Below are positions 11,656 to 22,419 of a stretch of DNA of 64,000 bases, piece by piece. Both the position numbers and the translations under genes were made by a program. Every line of letters begins with the position of its first letter. Positions within the stretch are counted from its first letter, which is position 1. Source of the stretch: Prorocentrum cordatum (Eukaryota > Sar > Dinophyceae > Prorocentrales > Prorocentraceae). The notes beneath the pieces were generated by a model. That model searched no databases. It saw nothing but the letters and a program-made list of their open reading frames with translations, and was not told the DNA's origin. Location: NCBI GenBank assembly GCA_963575745.1, contig CAUYUJ010018048.1:566300-630299 (forward strand), read 5' to 3'.

Positions 11656-12485
11656 AGGGTGGAAGAACTTCTATTTCGACGTATTTAGTGGTCCTCTCCT
11701 GCCGCCTCCGGGCTGGTCCTCTCCTGCCACCTCCTGCGCCCTCCTTTTGCACTGCCGGCTGCGGCCTCTTCGGCCCCCCCCTCTCCTCACCCGCAGGTCT
11801 CGGCCACGCAGCAGAATCGCGGCGTCTGGTTTTGGGCCGGTGTCGGTCTTTGGAGGCTGTTTCCTGGCCCAGGGACCGTCATCAGAACGACCTTGGATGA
11901 AGGGGCCACCCTGGGGAAGGGGCCGAGATCCCTGGGAGCACGTGCCACCACAAGAGTCGCGGCGTCCCTGGACCTATGACGTCGCGATTGTTTCGCCATG
12001 GCCATGTGCATCCCCCCGAGGTCTCCACCGCCCCCCCGAGTCGTTCCCTCACGGCTTCGGCGCGATCTTCCGACCTCAGCTATCCGGACCGCACTTGGGA
12101 GGCCTCTAGTGACGGAGGATCAGCCGTTCCCTCCCCGTGGAGGGGCGGGGACCTCCAGGGATCCAGGGCCCGTCGTCCCGAGTCGTTCCCTCACAGCTCC
12201 TGGGCCCCGAGGCGGGCCCGCAGAGGCCCAGGTGGGAGGGCACGCCCCAAGTTGGGAATCGAAAACTTGTCAGGTCAGTGCTCCTGCCCCTCCTCTCTCC
12301 CCTTCCTTCCTCGCCCCTCTCGAGGGAGGAGGGGGGGAAAGAGGGGAAGGAGCGCTGACCTGACCAGTTTTCCCTTCCCGACCAAGCGGCCGTCGCCGGT
12401 TTTTGTTTGGGGGGGCGACGAAGACTTCGTGGGCTCATCCCTCCCTGTCGCTGCCCTGTGCCTGGTTTCCCCTTTTCGGCCTTAC
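11656..12485. other. Unique intron sequence, no gene recognised
   Basis: This G/C-rich sequence lies between the GAT/GGA field and the terminal phosphatase exon. No family match was seen. Confidence 0.4.
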
Positions 12486-12546
12486 TGGGGGGCCCTCGTC
12501 GCCACCGCTGGATTCGCCTCGAAATCCTGGTCAGAACGCACCGCAG
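12486..12546. repeat. Dispersed about 55-bp repeat, copy 1 of 4
   Basis: GGCCCTCGTCGCCACCGCTG, then GATTCGCCTCGAAATCCTGG, then TCAGAACGCACC. Related copies are at 19556-19607, 25826-25888 and 33078-33133. Confidence 0.7.
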
Positions 12547-12705
12547 GAGAGGTTGGGGGGAGCAGGGGTATCGGTACCGAGAGCCCAGAGGTTTCCCGAG
12601 ACGGGATCTACGCATATCCATTGCCCCTGGCCAGGCCCGTCCTGGGCCCAAGATGCGCCTGGCCAGGATCAGCGGACATGTCTAGATCTCGGTCGCCCTC
12701 CTCAG

Positions 12706-12858
12706 GACGACCGAGAGCTGATGGAGTTGCTGCTGGTGTTGCAGCGCATTGCCCAGCACGGCTCCGTGCCTGGCTTCCTGAGCAGCCGTTACGGGCTGAG
12801 GCGCCGCCCCTCCCGCACCGTCGAGGCGCGTCGTCATCGCCGTCGTCGTGGGTCGTAA
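12706..12858 (+). CDS. FCP1/SCP-like phosphatase, C-terminal exon
   Basis: A canonical acceptor (TCGGTCGCCCTCCTCAG) precedes GAC GAC CGA GAG CTG. The frame starts DDRELMELLLVLQRIA and passes through FLSSRYGLR. This matches the last helix of the FCP1-homology domain (D-R-E-L-x-x-L-x-x-x-L, then a VRxxLxxRYG-like end). It stops at TAA 12856-12858 after an Arg-rich tail (RRHRRRRGS) that runs into the GTC field. The tail may be real, or the true end may be a splice into a later exon such as 13475, because the Arg codons are part of the triplet repeat. With the exons at 1770 and 5089 it forms one + strand gene with introns of about 3.2 and 7.5 kb. Confidence 0.7.
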   Translation, partial: DDRELMELLLVLQRIAQHGSVPGFLSSRYGLRRRPSRTVEARRHRRRRGS

Positions 12859-12859
12859 T

Positions 12860-13473
12860 CGGGAATCGTGGTTGTTGTCGTCGTCGTCGGTCATCTTGTA
12901 TTGTCGATTGTTGGTCGTCGTCGTCGTCGTCGTCACCCGTAGCCCGTCACCCGTCGTTGTCGTCGTCGTCTTGTTCGTCGTCGTCGATTTCGTCGTCGTC
13001 GCTCTTCGTCGCTCTTCGTCGCTCGTCGCCCGTCGTCGGCTATCGTCGTCGACGTCGTCGTCGTTGTCGTCGTTGTCGACGTCTCCTGCCGTCGTCGTGG
13101 TCGTCGTCGCGGTCGTCGTCGCGGTCGTCGTCCGTCGTCGAGGTTCGCCAACGGACGGGGGTCTCGAAAGAACCTCAAGGCCGCCGCCGCTGGGAGAGGT
13201 CAACGACGTCGGGGGTCAGGGATGCCGTCGTCGACGTCGTTGTCGTCGTCGTCGCTCGTCGTCGGTCATCGGTCGTCGGTCGTGGTCCATCGTTGTCGCA
13301 GCCGTCTTCCTCGTCCGTTGTCGTCGTCGTCCGTCGTCGTCGTCGTCGTTGTCGTCGTCGTTGTCGTTCTCAGTCGCCCTTCCGTCGTTGTCATCATCGC
13401 CTGTCGGTCAGCGTCGTTTATGGTCCTTTGCCCGTCGTTCGCCGCTGCCGTCGTCGTCGTCGTCGTCGTCGCA
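12860..13473. repeat. Degenerate (GTC)n field
   Basis: GTC/GTT/GTCGTC triplets are interrupted by CGTCGCCCGTCGT-like linkers. A short unique island at about 13168-13225 (GGGAGAGGTCAACGACGTCG, then GGGGTCAGGGATGCCG) has a relative at about 19096-19145, also inside a GTC field. Confidence 0.85.
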
Positions 13474-13474
13474 G

Positions 13475-13575
13475 GATCGGCCGGCGCCGAGCGGTCCGCG
13501 CCATCGGAGAGCCGCGATCGCACAAGAGCTGGTTGAAGGATCCGCGCGCGGTGTCGGAGATCAACGCGCATGGCG
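13475..13575 (+). CDS. Candidate exon, unknown protein
   Basis: Just after GTCGTCGTCGCAG, one frame contains RAIGEPRSHKSWLKDPRAVS followed by EINAHG, with third positions almost all G or C. This is the dinoflagellate coding signature. It could be a further C-terminal exon of the phosphatase, if the stop at 12856 is spliced out, or a separate exon. No family was recognised. The right border is not defined. Confidence 0.3.
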
Positions 13576-13589
13576 TCACAACACGAACG

Positions 13590-14750
13590 CGCCGTATGCC
13601 GTCGTTCGTTGGCCGCTGTTCGTCGTTGTTGTTGGGGTTGACGGCCAGACCTATGGGCCCCCCAACCGCCACCTCCGGTACAAGAAGCCGCAGGGTGGAA
13701 GCAATAGACAAAGACCGAGCGCCTATCGAGACCACAAGGAGGATGAGGCAGGGCGGCCAAAGAAAACAAACCCATATGCAGACGAGGGATGAAGGGTGTA
13801 CTAATCGGTGCACAAGGGCCAAAACCCTCACCCTCTGGGCAGTAATAATTCTAGCGGGTGTAATAATCAAACAACATGGACCCCCAAGAAGGGCAGCCGG
13901 CCTGAACGGTCATAACTTCGGCATGTAAGCCGTGGCACGTAGGCCGCCCAGCCTCAGCACGTAGGCTTCGGCCTTGTGGACACAATGACCGAACAGACCT
14001 GGAATAACATCCGTGGGCACAATCGCCCCCAAGGTCCCATGGATAGACGCGTGCAGATAAACGCAACTCAGAGCCCACTGAAACCAAGAAAAAACAAACC
14101 CGATAAAAGAACGCCCCCGCCCAGGAGGGGGGAGTGAACCGTTACAAGGCAGCCCTGGGAACCCCGTGCCACGGGGAGGGCAGGAAGGAGGGAGGAGGAG
14201 GAGGATGGGCACGGGGGTGAGCCCAGACCCCGGCCACGCTACGGCTAACACCCCCCAGGGAAAGGACTCCCAGGAGAGTAGTGAGCTTCTAGAATATTGT
14301 CCTGGATTATCCGGGTAACCCCTACGAGACGGCAAGAAGAGTGGCGGCCACGAAGGATCAGGAAGCCAGAAAGCGAGACAAATACAGAGCCCAAGAGGAG
14401 GTCGCGCGGTGATCAGGCGCAACAACCTCCTGCCCCCGGAGCCCAAAGAGGGAGGGAGGATCCCAAGGGAATCCCAACGGCCTCCCCTGGAACTCCGGGG
14501 TGTTGCACGTTCCCGCCCCGCCAGGAAGGAGCGGGGAAACAACCAGGAAGAAGGGCACCCCCCGAAGAGGGAATGGGTTTGCCACCCCGTGTTGAGAGCG
14601 TAAGAAAACAGAATAGGAGCCAAAGATCACCTAAAGAAAACCCATGATAGAGAAACCATTTAGGCAGAGATAGCAATTAGAACAAATACGCTCCTAGGGT
14701 GTTGTCCGGGATCACGCCCGCGTGGGGGACGACGTGCATCGCGATCCCGG
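13590..14750. other. Unique sequence, no gene recognised
   Basis: This is one of the few kilobase stretches free of triplet repeats. A 237-codon open frame on the - strand (13910-14623) has no family resemblance and lacks the GC3 bias of the exons, so it is not called. Confidence 0.4.
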
Positions 14751-14754
14751 CCGC

Positions 14755-15420
14755 TGTTCGTCGTCAATCGCTCATCGTCGATGTCGCCGTCGTGCGTTAG
14801 GCATCCTCCGTCGTCGTCGCCCATCGTCTGTAGTCGGTCGTCGATCGTCATCCGTCGTCGTCGTCGTCGGTCGTCGTCGTTCGTCGTCATCGTCGTCGTC
14901 GTCGTCGTATTTCTCGTCGTCGTCGTCGCCGTCGCCGTCGCAGCCTCCGCCGCCGCCGTCGTCGTCGCCGACGTCGTTGTCGTCATCGTCGTCGTCGTCG
15001 TCGCCCGTCGTCGTCGTCATCGTCGACGTCTTGATGTCGGCGTCGTTAGTCGTCGTCGTTGCCGTCGTCGTCGTTCGTCGTCATCGTTCGTCTTCGGCCG
15101 TCGTGTCGTCGTCGCCCGTCGGCGGTCGTTGCCGCCGTTGCCGTAGTTCTCATTCGTGGTCGTTGTCGTTGTTAGTCGTCGCTTTCACCATCTTCTGTCG
15201 GTCAGCGTCGTTTATTGTTCATCGCCCATCGTTCGCCGTCCGTCGTCCGTCGATCGTCGTCGTCGCCAGTTGCCCGTCGCCCGTCGCCCGGTCGTCGCCT
15301 GTTGTCGCCCGCCGTTCGTCGCCCGTCGTCGGTCGTCGGTCGTCGTATTGTCGTTCTTCGTAGTCGTTGTCGTAGTTAGTCGTTCGTGATCGTTGTCATC
15401 GTCGTTTGCCACCCAAGGTC
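14755..15420. repeat. Degenerate (GTC)n field
   Basis: GTC/GTT triplets keep the same polarity as the 12.9-kb and 16.4-kb fields. The field ends where the composite repeat element begins. Confidence 0.85.
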
Positions 15421-15425
15421 GTTTA

Positions 15426-16397
15426 TCGGAGGTCGGCGAGTGAGATCGCAGTGGAACGGAGACCCCCAACCAGGAAGTCGTTTCGTTTCGTTCGTGTCGT
15501 GCGTGCGGGCGAGGCGAAGCTGCGTGGGCGCGCGAGAGGAATGAACCCGCCGTTGCTAGGGCGAAGTCAAGACAAATGATTCTTCCCCGCCCGCCCCTCC
15601 GGCTGTGGCTCGCGGTGTCCCGTGTGGTCGCGTGGTGTCCCGTGGTGCCCTGCCTTTGCTAGGGCGAAGTCAAGACAAATGATTCTCCCCCGCCCGCCCG
15701 TCCGGCGGTGGCTCGCGGTGTCCCGCGGTGTCCCGTGGTGTCCCGTGGTGTCCCGCCGTTGCTAGGGCGAAGTCAAGGCAAATGATTCTCCCCCGCCCGC
15801 CCGTCCGTCCGTCCATCCGGCGGTGGCTCGCGGTGTCCTGCGGTGTCCCGTGGGGTCCCGTGGGGTCCCGTTGAATGAGATCGACAGTGAGATCGACAGG
15901 TGTCCCACGGTGTCCCGTGGTGTCCCGTGGTGTCCCGTTGAGTGAGATCGATCGTGAGATCGACATGTGTCCCGTTATGTCCAGTGGTGTTCGGTGGTGT
16001 CCTGTGGGGTCCCGTTGACAGTGAGATCGATAGTGATATCGATCGTGAGATCGATAGTGAGATCGACAGGTGTTCCGTGGTTTCCCGTAGTGTCCTTTTG
16101 AGAGTGAGATCGATAGTGATATCTATGGTGAGATCGATAGTGAGATCGATAGTGAGATCGACAGGTGTCCCGCGGTGTCCTATGATGTCCCGTTGAGTGA
16201 GACTGATCGTGAGATCGATCGTGAGATCGATAGTGAGATTGATAGTGAGATCGATAGGGAGATCGATCGTGAGACCAGTGAGATCGACAGTGAGATCAAT
16301 TTTGCGATCGATAGTGAGATCGATAGTGAGATCAATTGAGTCAGACGTTTGTCTCCCCCCCCCACACACAACCTCCTTATCACCCGAAGGGTGGTCG
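15426..16397. mobile_element. Composite repeat element, copy 1
   Basis: The left part (TCGGAGGTC, AGTGGAACGGAGA, GCGAGGCGAAGCTGCGTGGG) matches 30200-30320 at an estimated 85%. Next come three about 102-bp units beginning GTTGCTAGGGCGAAGTCAA at about 15553, 15655 and 15759, with TGTCCCGTGG decamers. Then comes a minisatellite of GATCGATAGTGA dodecamers (about 15868-16345). The right end CTCCTTATCACCCGAAGGGT contains a CACCC-GAA-GGGTG hairpin and is also found at the end of copy 2 (30200-31302). The shared order and borders argue for one mobile or amplified unit. No coding sequence was seen. Confidence 0.65.
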
Positions 16398-16424
16398 TAT
16401 AGGTAGTGTTACATTCGCGATTCG

Positions 16425-17280
16425 CAGTCCGTCGTCGTCGTCGTTGTCCGTCTGACGTCGTGGGTTGTCGGCGTCTGGCGTCGTTGTCGTCGCCGTCGTC
16501 GTTGTCGTCGTGCTTGTCGTCGTCGTCGTCGTCGTAGTCGTTGTCTGTTGCCGTCGTCGTCGTCGGTGGTCGTCGTCCGTTGTCTGTTGTCAGTCGTCGT
16601 CGTCGTCGTCGTCGTTGTCGTTCGTTGTCTGGCGTTGTCGTGGTCGTCGTTGTTGTCGATTTTGTTCGTCGTCGATGTCGCTTTCAGTCGTTCGTTGTCG
16701 TTCTTAACATCGCCTGTTGTTCAGCATCTTTTGTCAATCATTGCCCGTCGTTTGCCGTCCGTCCTCAGTCGCAAGCAAAGGTCATAATTATAATCGTCGT
16801 TTCGTCGTCGTCGCCGTCCTTCTCGTCGTCGGTCGTCGTCCGTCGTCGGTCGTCGGTGGTTGTCTGTCGTCGTCGGCGTAGTCGTTGTCATGTTGTCTTT
16901 TGTCGTCATCGCTTTTACTCGCTTGTTCTCATCCTCGTCTGTCGTTCAGCGTTGTGTACCGTCCATCACGCAACGTTTGCGCCCGTCCTCGTCGGTCTGA
17001 ATCGTGGGTTGCAATCATGGTTGTCGTCGCTTCGTCGTCGTCGTGGGTCGTCGTCCGTCGGCGGTCGTCGTCGGTGGTTGTCCGCGTCGACGTCGCCGTC
17101 GTTGTCGTCGTGGTCATGGTCGTGGTCGTGGTCAGGGTCTTCGTCGTCGTCCTCGTTCGCTGTCGTCTTTATCGCCGTCGCGGTCGTTCGTCGGCCGTCG
17201 TCGTCATCGTCGTCGTCGTCGTCGATGGTCGTCGTCGGTAGTTGCCCGCGTCGACATCGCCGTCGTCCGTCGTCCGTCGT

Positions 17281-17325
<45 letters not shown>

Positions 17326-18494
17326 GCGTCCGTCGTTGTCGTTGTCGTCGTAGTCGTCGTCGCCGTCGTCGTCGTCGTCGTCATCGTCGTCGTCTTCATG
17401 TCGTCGTTCGTTGTCGTCGTTGTCGTCGTCGTCCGTCGTCGTCGTCCTCGTCGTGTTCGTCGTCGTCGCCCGTCGTCGGCGTCGTCGTCGTTGTTGTCAT
17501 CATCGTCGTCGTCAGCATTCGTCGTTCGTCGCCCGTCGTTCGTCGTCGTCGTTCGTCGTCGTCGTCGTCTCCGTCGTCGTCGTCGTCGTCGTCGTCCCCG
17601 TCGTCGTTTGTCGCCCGTCGTTCGTCATCGTCGCCGTCGTTGGGCGTCGTCGTCGTTGTCGTCGCAGCCGTCGTCGTCGTCGTCGTCGTCGTCTTTGCCG
17701 GCGTCTTCGTCGTCATCGTTCGTTGTCGTTGTCGTCATCAGCGTCCTTCTTTCGTCGCCAATCGTTCGTCCTCGTCGTCCTTGTCGTCGTCGTCCGTCGT
17801 CGTCGACGTCGCCGTCCTTGTCGCCGTCAGCGTCCGTCGTTCGTCGCCCGTCTTTCGTCGTCATCATCGTTGCCGCCGTCGTCGCCCGTCGTCGTCGTCC
17901 TTGTCGTCGTCGTTCTCGTTGACGTCGTCAGCGTCCGTCGTTCGTCGCCCGTCGTCGTCGTGTCGTCGTCATGCTTGTCGTCGTTGTCGTCGTCGTTCGT
18001 TGTCGTCGCCCATCGTCGTCGTCGGCGTCAGTTTCCGTCGTTCTTCGCCCGTCGTCGTTGTCGTTCTTGTTCTCGTCGTCATCGTCGTCGTTGTCGTGGT
18101 TGTCGTCGTCGTCGTCATCGTCAGCGTCCGTCGCCCGTCGTTTGTCGTCGTCGTCGCCATCAGGTCATCGTCGTCGTCGTCGTTGTCGTCGTGGTCGTCG
18201 TCGTCGTCCTCGTCGTCGATGTCGTCGTGGTCGTCGTCGTTGTCAGTGTCCGTCGTTAGTCGCCCGTCGTGCGTTGTCGTCGTCGTCGTCCTCGTCGCCG
18301 TCGTTCGTCGGTCGTCGTCCTCGTCGTCGTTATCGTCAGCGTCCGTCGTCCGTCGTCGTTCGTCGTCGCCGCCGCCGCCGCCGTCGTCGCCGTCGTCATC
18401 GTAGTCGTCGTCGCCGTCGTCAAAATCCGTCGTTCGTCGCCCGTCGTGCGTCGTCCGTCGTTCGTCGTCGTTCGTCGCCGTCGTCGCCGGTCGA

Positions 18495-18552
<58 letters not shown>

Positions 18553-19060
18553 CTTGTCGTCGTCGTCGTCGCCCTGCGTTCGTCGTCCTCGTTGTCGTCG
18601 TCGTCGTCCTTGACCGCTTCGTCTGTCGTTGTCGTCGTCGTCGTCGTCGTCGTCAGTGTCGTCGTTCGTCGCCCGTCGTTCGTCGTACCCGTCGTCGTCG
18701 TCGTCGTCGTGGTCGTCGTTGTCGCGTCCGTCGTTTGTCGCCTGTCGTTCGTTGTCGTCGTCGTCGCCGGCGTTCGGCGTCACGTCGTTGTCGTCAACGT
18801 TGTCGTCGCAGCTGTCGTCGTCGTCGTCGTCATCCTTGTCGTTGTCGTCATCCTTGTCGTCATCGTCATAGTCGTCGTCGTCGTCGTCGTCGTTGTCAGC
18901 GCCCGTCGTTCGTCGCCCGTCGGCGTCGCCCTCGTCGTCCTCGTCGTCGTCGTCGTCGTTCGTCGTCGTCGTCCTCCTCGTCGTCGTCGTCGTCAGCGTC
19001 CGTTGTTCGTCGCCCGTCGTTCGGCCTCGGCGTCGTCGTCGTCGTCGTCGGCGAGGCTCG
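16425..19060. repeat. 2.6-kb degenerate (GTC)n field
   Basis: Almost the whole stretch consists of GTC triplets with CGTTCGTCGCCCGTC-type linkers, all of one polarity. The very long Ser-, Val- or Arg-rich frames through it are not read as proteins. Confidence 0.9.
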
Positions 19061-19735
19061 CCGTTAGACAGGCCGTCAAGAGATCTCCTCCGGGCAGCCC
19101 CCGCGAGGAGAGAGGTCCACGGCGTCGGGGGCTGGGGAAGCCGCGCGCGTTGGCCCGATGTTTCAGGCGAGGCCAGATGCGTCCCAACGGCCCACAGGCG
19201 ATTGCCAAGATGGCCCGAGAGCCCCAGAAAAAGGGAAGCCGCCCGCCGCTCTCCCGCTTGCCTCCTCTTTGGGAGGGTCGAGAGGGGCACGGCGCCCTGC
19301 TGGGGTCTGGATCGATCCGATTCGATGCCAATTCGGGCCAGAACGATCCGATTCGATTCCGATATCCCGATGATCCGATACTGCCCGATGCGTGCGCGGC
19401 ACTGTGGTGCATCCTGCCGTAGCCGATCCTCTTCGGATTCGACTCCGTGCCGGTGCAGCCCTATCCGCCGCACATTACGATGCGATCCGGCTTCCCGATT
19501 CGATGCTGATTGATCCTGCCGTGCTTGCATACCCTTCCGATGCCGCTGCCCTTCCCTCGTCGCCACGGCTTGAGTCGCCCCGAAACTCTGATCAGAACGC
19601 ACCACGTCGGGCGGGGCTAGGACGAGGATGAATCCGTTCCAGAGCGTTCCGGAATGCCGAGGCATCCTCCAGAGCCGCCGGATCTCAGAGACTCTCGATT
19701 CCTCTCGCTTCGCGGGGTGCACGTCCAGAGCATGT
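19061..19735. other. Unique sequence with CCGATTCGAT motif cluster
   Basis: Between about 19310 and 19510 the octamer GATTCGAT and relatives (CCGATTCGAT, CCGATGATCC) recur irregularly. No gene was recognised. Confidence 0.4.
19556..19607. repeat. Dispersed about 55-bp repeat, copy 2 of 4
   Basis: CCCTCGTCGCCACGGCTTGA, then GTCGCCCCGAAACTCTGATC, then AGAACGCACC, aligned with the copies at 12486, 25826 and 33078. Confidence 0.65.
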
Positions 19736-19739
19736 ACAA

Positions 19740-21500
19740 TCACGTCGTCGCAGAGCCTCTTGGGAGCCTCTTGGGGGCCTCCTGGAGGCCTCCTGGGAGC
19801 TTCCTTGGGCCTCTTGGGAACTTCTTTGGGGCCTCTCCCCCCTCCCTCCTTTTCATACTCCCTCCCCATATTTCCTTCCCGCGCCGGCTCTAGTCATGGG
19901 CGCCGCTGTGACCAACTTCACCTAGCTGGCGCTGCGCCGCAGTTCGCCCAGGTTGGAAAAATTACATTACACTCCAGTCGCTGTGTGGCCTTTGGGGGGG
20001 TTTCTTTGGAGCCTTTGGGAGGCTTCTTGAAGACATCTTGGAGGCCTCTTGGGGGCTTTTTGGGGCCCCTTGGGGGCCTCTTGGGGGCCTCTTGGGGCCT
20101 CTTGGGGGCGTCTTTGGCCGCATTGGGGCGCTTTTGCGCCGTTTCGCCCCTTCGGAGGCGGTCTTGGGGGCCTGGGCCGTCATAGGGGCCTCTTGGACCG
20201 TCTTGGGGGCCTCTTTGGGCCGTCTTGGGGTTTTGTTGGGCCGCATTGGGGCCCTCTTGGGGGTTTCTTGTGTTGTTCTGGAGCGGTTTGGGAAGCTGCT
20301 TGGGCCGCAAAGGCGAAAACGCTAAAATATTACCAAACCATAGTGGAACCAATGATTTTGGCCTCTGGAGGCGCAGTTGTGGGCGCTCTTGGGGCCCTCT
20401 TGGGCCGTCATTGGGTTTTTTTGGGGGCTCTCTTGGGGCCATTTTGGACCGTCTCGGGGCCGTCTTGGCCCGCACAGAACCCATTTTGAGCCGTCTTGGC
20501 GCCCTCTTGGCCCCCCAAGAGGCCCAAGAGGTCGAAATCATTGATTTTCTATAGGTCTTGGTAGGTTTTTGAGCCCCGGGAGGGGGTGGGCACTTTGGTC
20601 CGTTCCTGTGGCGCAGCTCCCAAGGGGGGGGGGTAGGGGGGAGACATTATAATGTAACAGAACACAACATGCGGCAATGATGCAATCATTGGATATAGTG
20701 GGCACGTTGCATTAAGGCGTTCGCCGAAAAACGCTGCCGCTCAGCACGTCACCTCCAGACGTGGATTAATTGGCTGACGCCGCACCGCCGACCCCTTGGG
20801 GCGGCAGTAAGAGTGAACAACGGAGTTTGCGGAACGCGCGCGATTTCTGGATAATTTGGGGATTTCAGTTTCTTGGGATTTCGTCGGGGGCGGCTGGCAG
20901 ATCGCAGCTCTGCTCTCGGGCTTCTCTGGGCTCTACTGGCAGCCCTTTGGAGGACTTTTGGAAGCCGTGTTGAGGCCTCTCGGGGCCTCTTTGGGGCCTC
21001 CTTGGGGCCTCGTGGGAGCCTTTTGGGGGCCTCTTGGCGCCTCCTCAGGTTTTTTCGGGGCCGAGGGCTCGAAATGTACATTCGGGTTCCCCCCCTGGGC
21101 CTTTTGCGCCGTCCTGGGGCCTTCCTGGGCCGTTTTGGAGGCTTCCGGGGCCGTCTTGGGGCACTCGTGGGCCGTCTTAGAGCCCTCTTGAGGGCCTCTT
21201 GGGGTATCTTGGGTCGATTTTGAAGGTTTCTTGGGCCGTTGTGGGCCTCGTGAACGTCCAAGAGGCGAATGTGCTAAGCCTAGAAGTTTTCGCTTGGGAA
21301 TAGGATGATTTTTGTTTTCGGAGGGCCTCTTGGGATGCCCCTTGGTGGTTTCTTGGGGCGTCTTGGGGGCATCTGGGACCGTCTGGAGGCAATTTTGGGC
21401 GTTTCGGAACGATCTTTCGGCCACTCGTAGCCCTCTTGGTCCGTCTGGGGGATCTTTTGGAGCCCTTTTGGCCCGTTTAGGGGCCCCCTGAGGCTCCAAG
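19740..21500. repeat. Irregular CTTGGGGGCCTC minisatellite-like repeats
   Basis: Units of 10-16 bp (CTTGGGGGCCTC, CTTGGGCCGTC and variants) fill 19740-20545 and 20930-21500, separated by about 385 bp of unique sequence (20546-20929). The same vocabulary recurs at 32650-32770 and 52435-52510, and on the opposite strand in the 37.4-39.8 kb array. Open frames rich in WGPLGG or PKRPPR come from it. Confidence 0.75.
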
Positions 21501-22024
21501 GGTGCGGACTTGCAACTCCCCCCCCTCCAAATCGGCCAGACTGGGCTCCTGGGGGAGGGGTTTGGAGAGGGGGAAGCGTCTCACACGCCGTGACCCCAAG
21601 GGGTCGGCGCATTTACCCTCGTCTGATTTTATCCTCGTCCTGGTTTCGTCTTGCCACGGGAGAGGTGCAGAGAGCAGCACTATCCGTATCCTCTCGCTCA
21701 CCCGCGGTGTCCGCTCTCTTGTTCGCAGGTCGCGTCCGCCCGTGCACCACGGTTGGGGGATGCCGTGGCCCTGTAATAGGTTGCCCCCGGAGTCCCGATG
21801 GGTGGCCCATGTAACGGGGGCAAACGATAAATGTCCCCCTCCCGCCCCGCCCCCGGGGGGCCCAAAATGAATGAGTGGGGCAGACTAATAGAATTCAGCC
21901 GCCGGAAATTGTCGTTTGAATCGTCTGCCCCTTTGGCGTTTTTTGCCGCCTTGCGGAAATTGATTTTCTATTCGTCCTCCTGCGTTCGTTTGATCACCCG
22001 CGGCCGCGGGAGGAGGATTGCGGA

Positions 22025-22115
22025 GAGGGGGCGCCGGAAGCGCCGCTAGGGAGTCCCAGCGCAGATCGAGAAATCCACGGAGGACCTCCGAAAGTTAATG
22101 TTTGTTTTTTTGTTC
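22025..22115. repeat. Dispersed foldback element, half copy
   Basis: GGCGCCGGAAGCGCC followed by CCCAGCGCAGATCGAGAAAT, then GGACCTCCGAAAGTTAATGT, matches the loop and right arm of the family at 980-1150. The left arm is not recognisable. Confidence 0.5.
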
Positions 22116-22159
22116 ATCCCCGACTTAAGATCCAACCTGAGGACGGCCCAGCTGTCGTC

Positions 22160-22400
22160 CTCGCGGACGGCGGTTGGGGCTTGAAAGTGAAGCCAACGCT
22201 GCCGCGGGAGCAGCGTGTCTGTCGGAAGAACCGAACAAGTTCGGATTGAACAACATATATGAACAACACACTCCCCCAATCCTCTGCGTAAAAACACATC
22301 ACGCGGGAGGATTCGAACCGAGCGGAAACTCGAAAATGAGGCCAGCGTTACAGCTGGAACAACATTTTGGAAGAGCCGAACACGTTCCGAATGAACAAAC
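22160..22400. repeat. Diverged relatives of the 53-bp repeat
   Basis: Two segments contain GAAGCCAACGCTGCCGCGGG and ATGAGGCCAGCGTTACAGCT. Each is followed by GGAACAACATTTT- or GAACAACATA-like sequence, as at 2670-2710 and 42600-42900. Confidence 0.5.
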
Positions 22401-22419
22401 AAATGTGAGAAACGGATTC

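Noticed and set aside
13910-14623. 237-codon open frame on the - strand
   Set aside because: No family resemblance and no GC3 bias; overlapping frames are equally open.
11976-19869. Open frames of 300-650 codons on both strands (Ser/Arg/Val-rich or Asp/Thr-rich)
   Set aside because: Produced by GTC triplets, which lack stops in all frames. Only the short non-repeat pieces at 12706-12858 and 13475-13575 look coding.
19628-21499. Long WGPLGG- and PKRPPRG-rich frames
   Set aside because: Derived from CTTGGGGCC minisatellite-like units; the same peptides appear wherever that repeat occurs.
22300-22330. tRNA B-box-like GGTTCGAATCC on the - strand
   Set aside because: No matching T-stem, A box or acceptor stem; it is part of the 53-bp repeat family.
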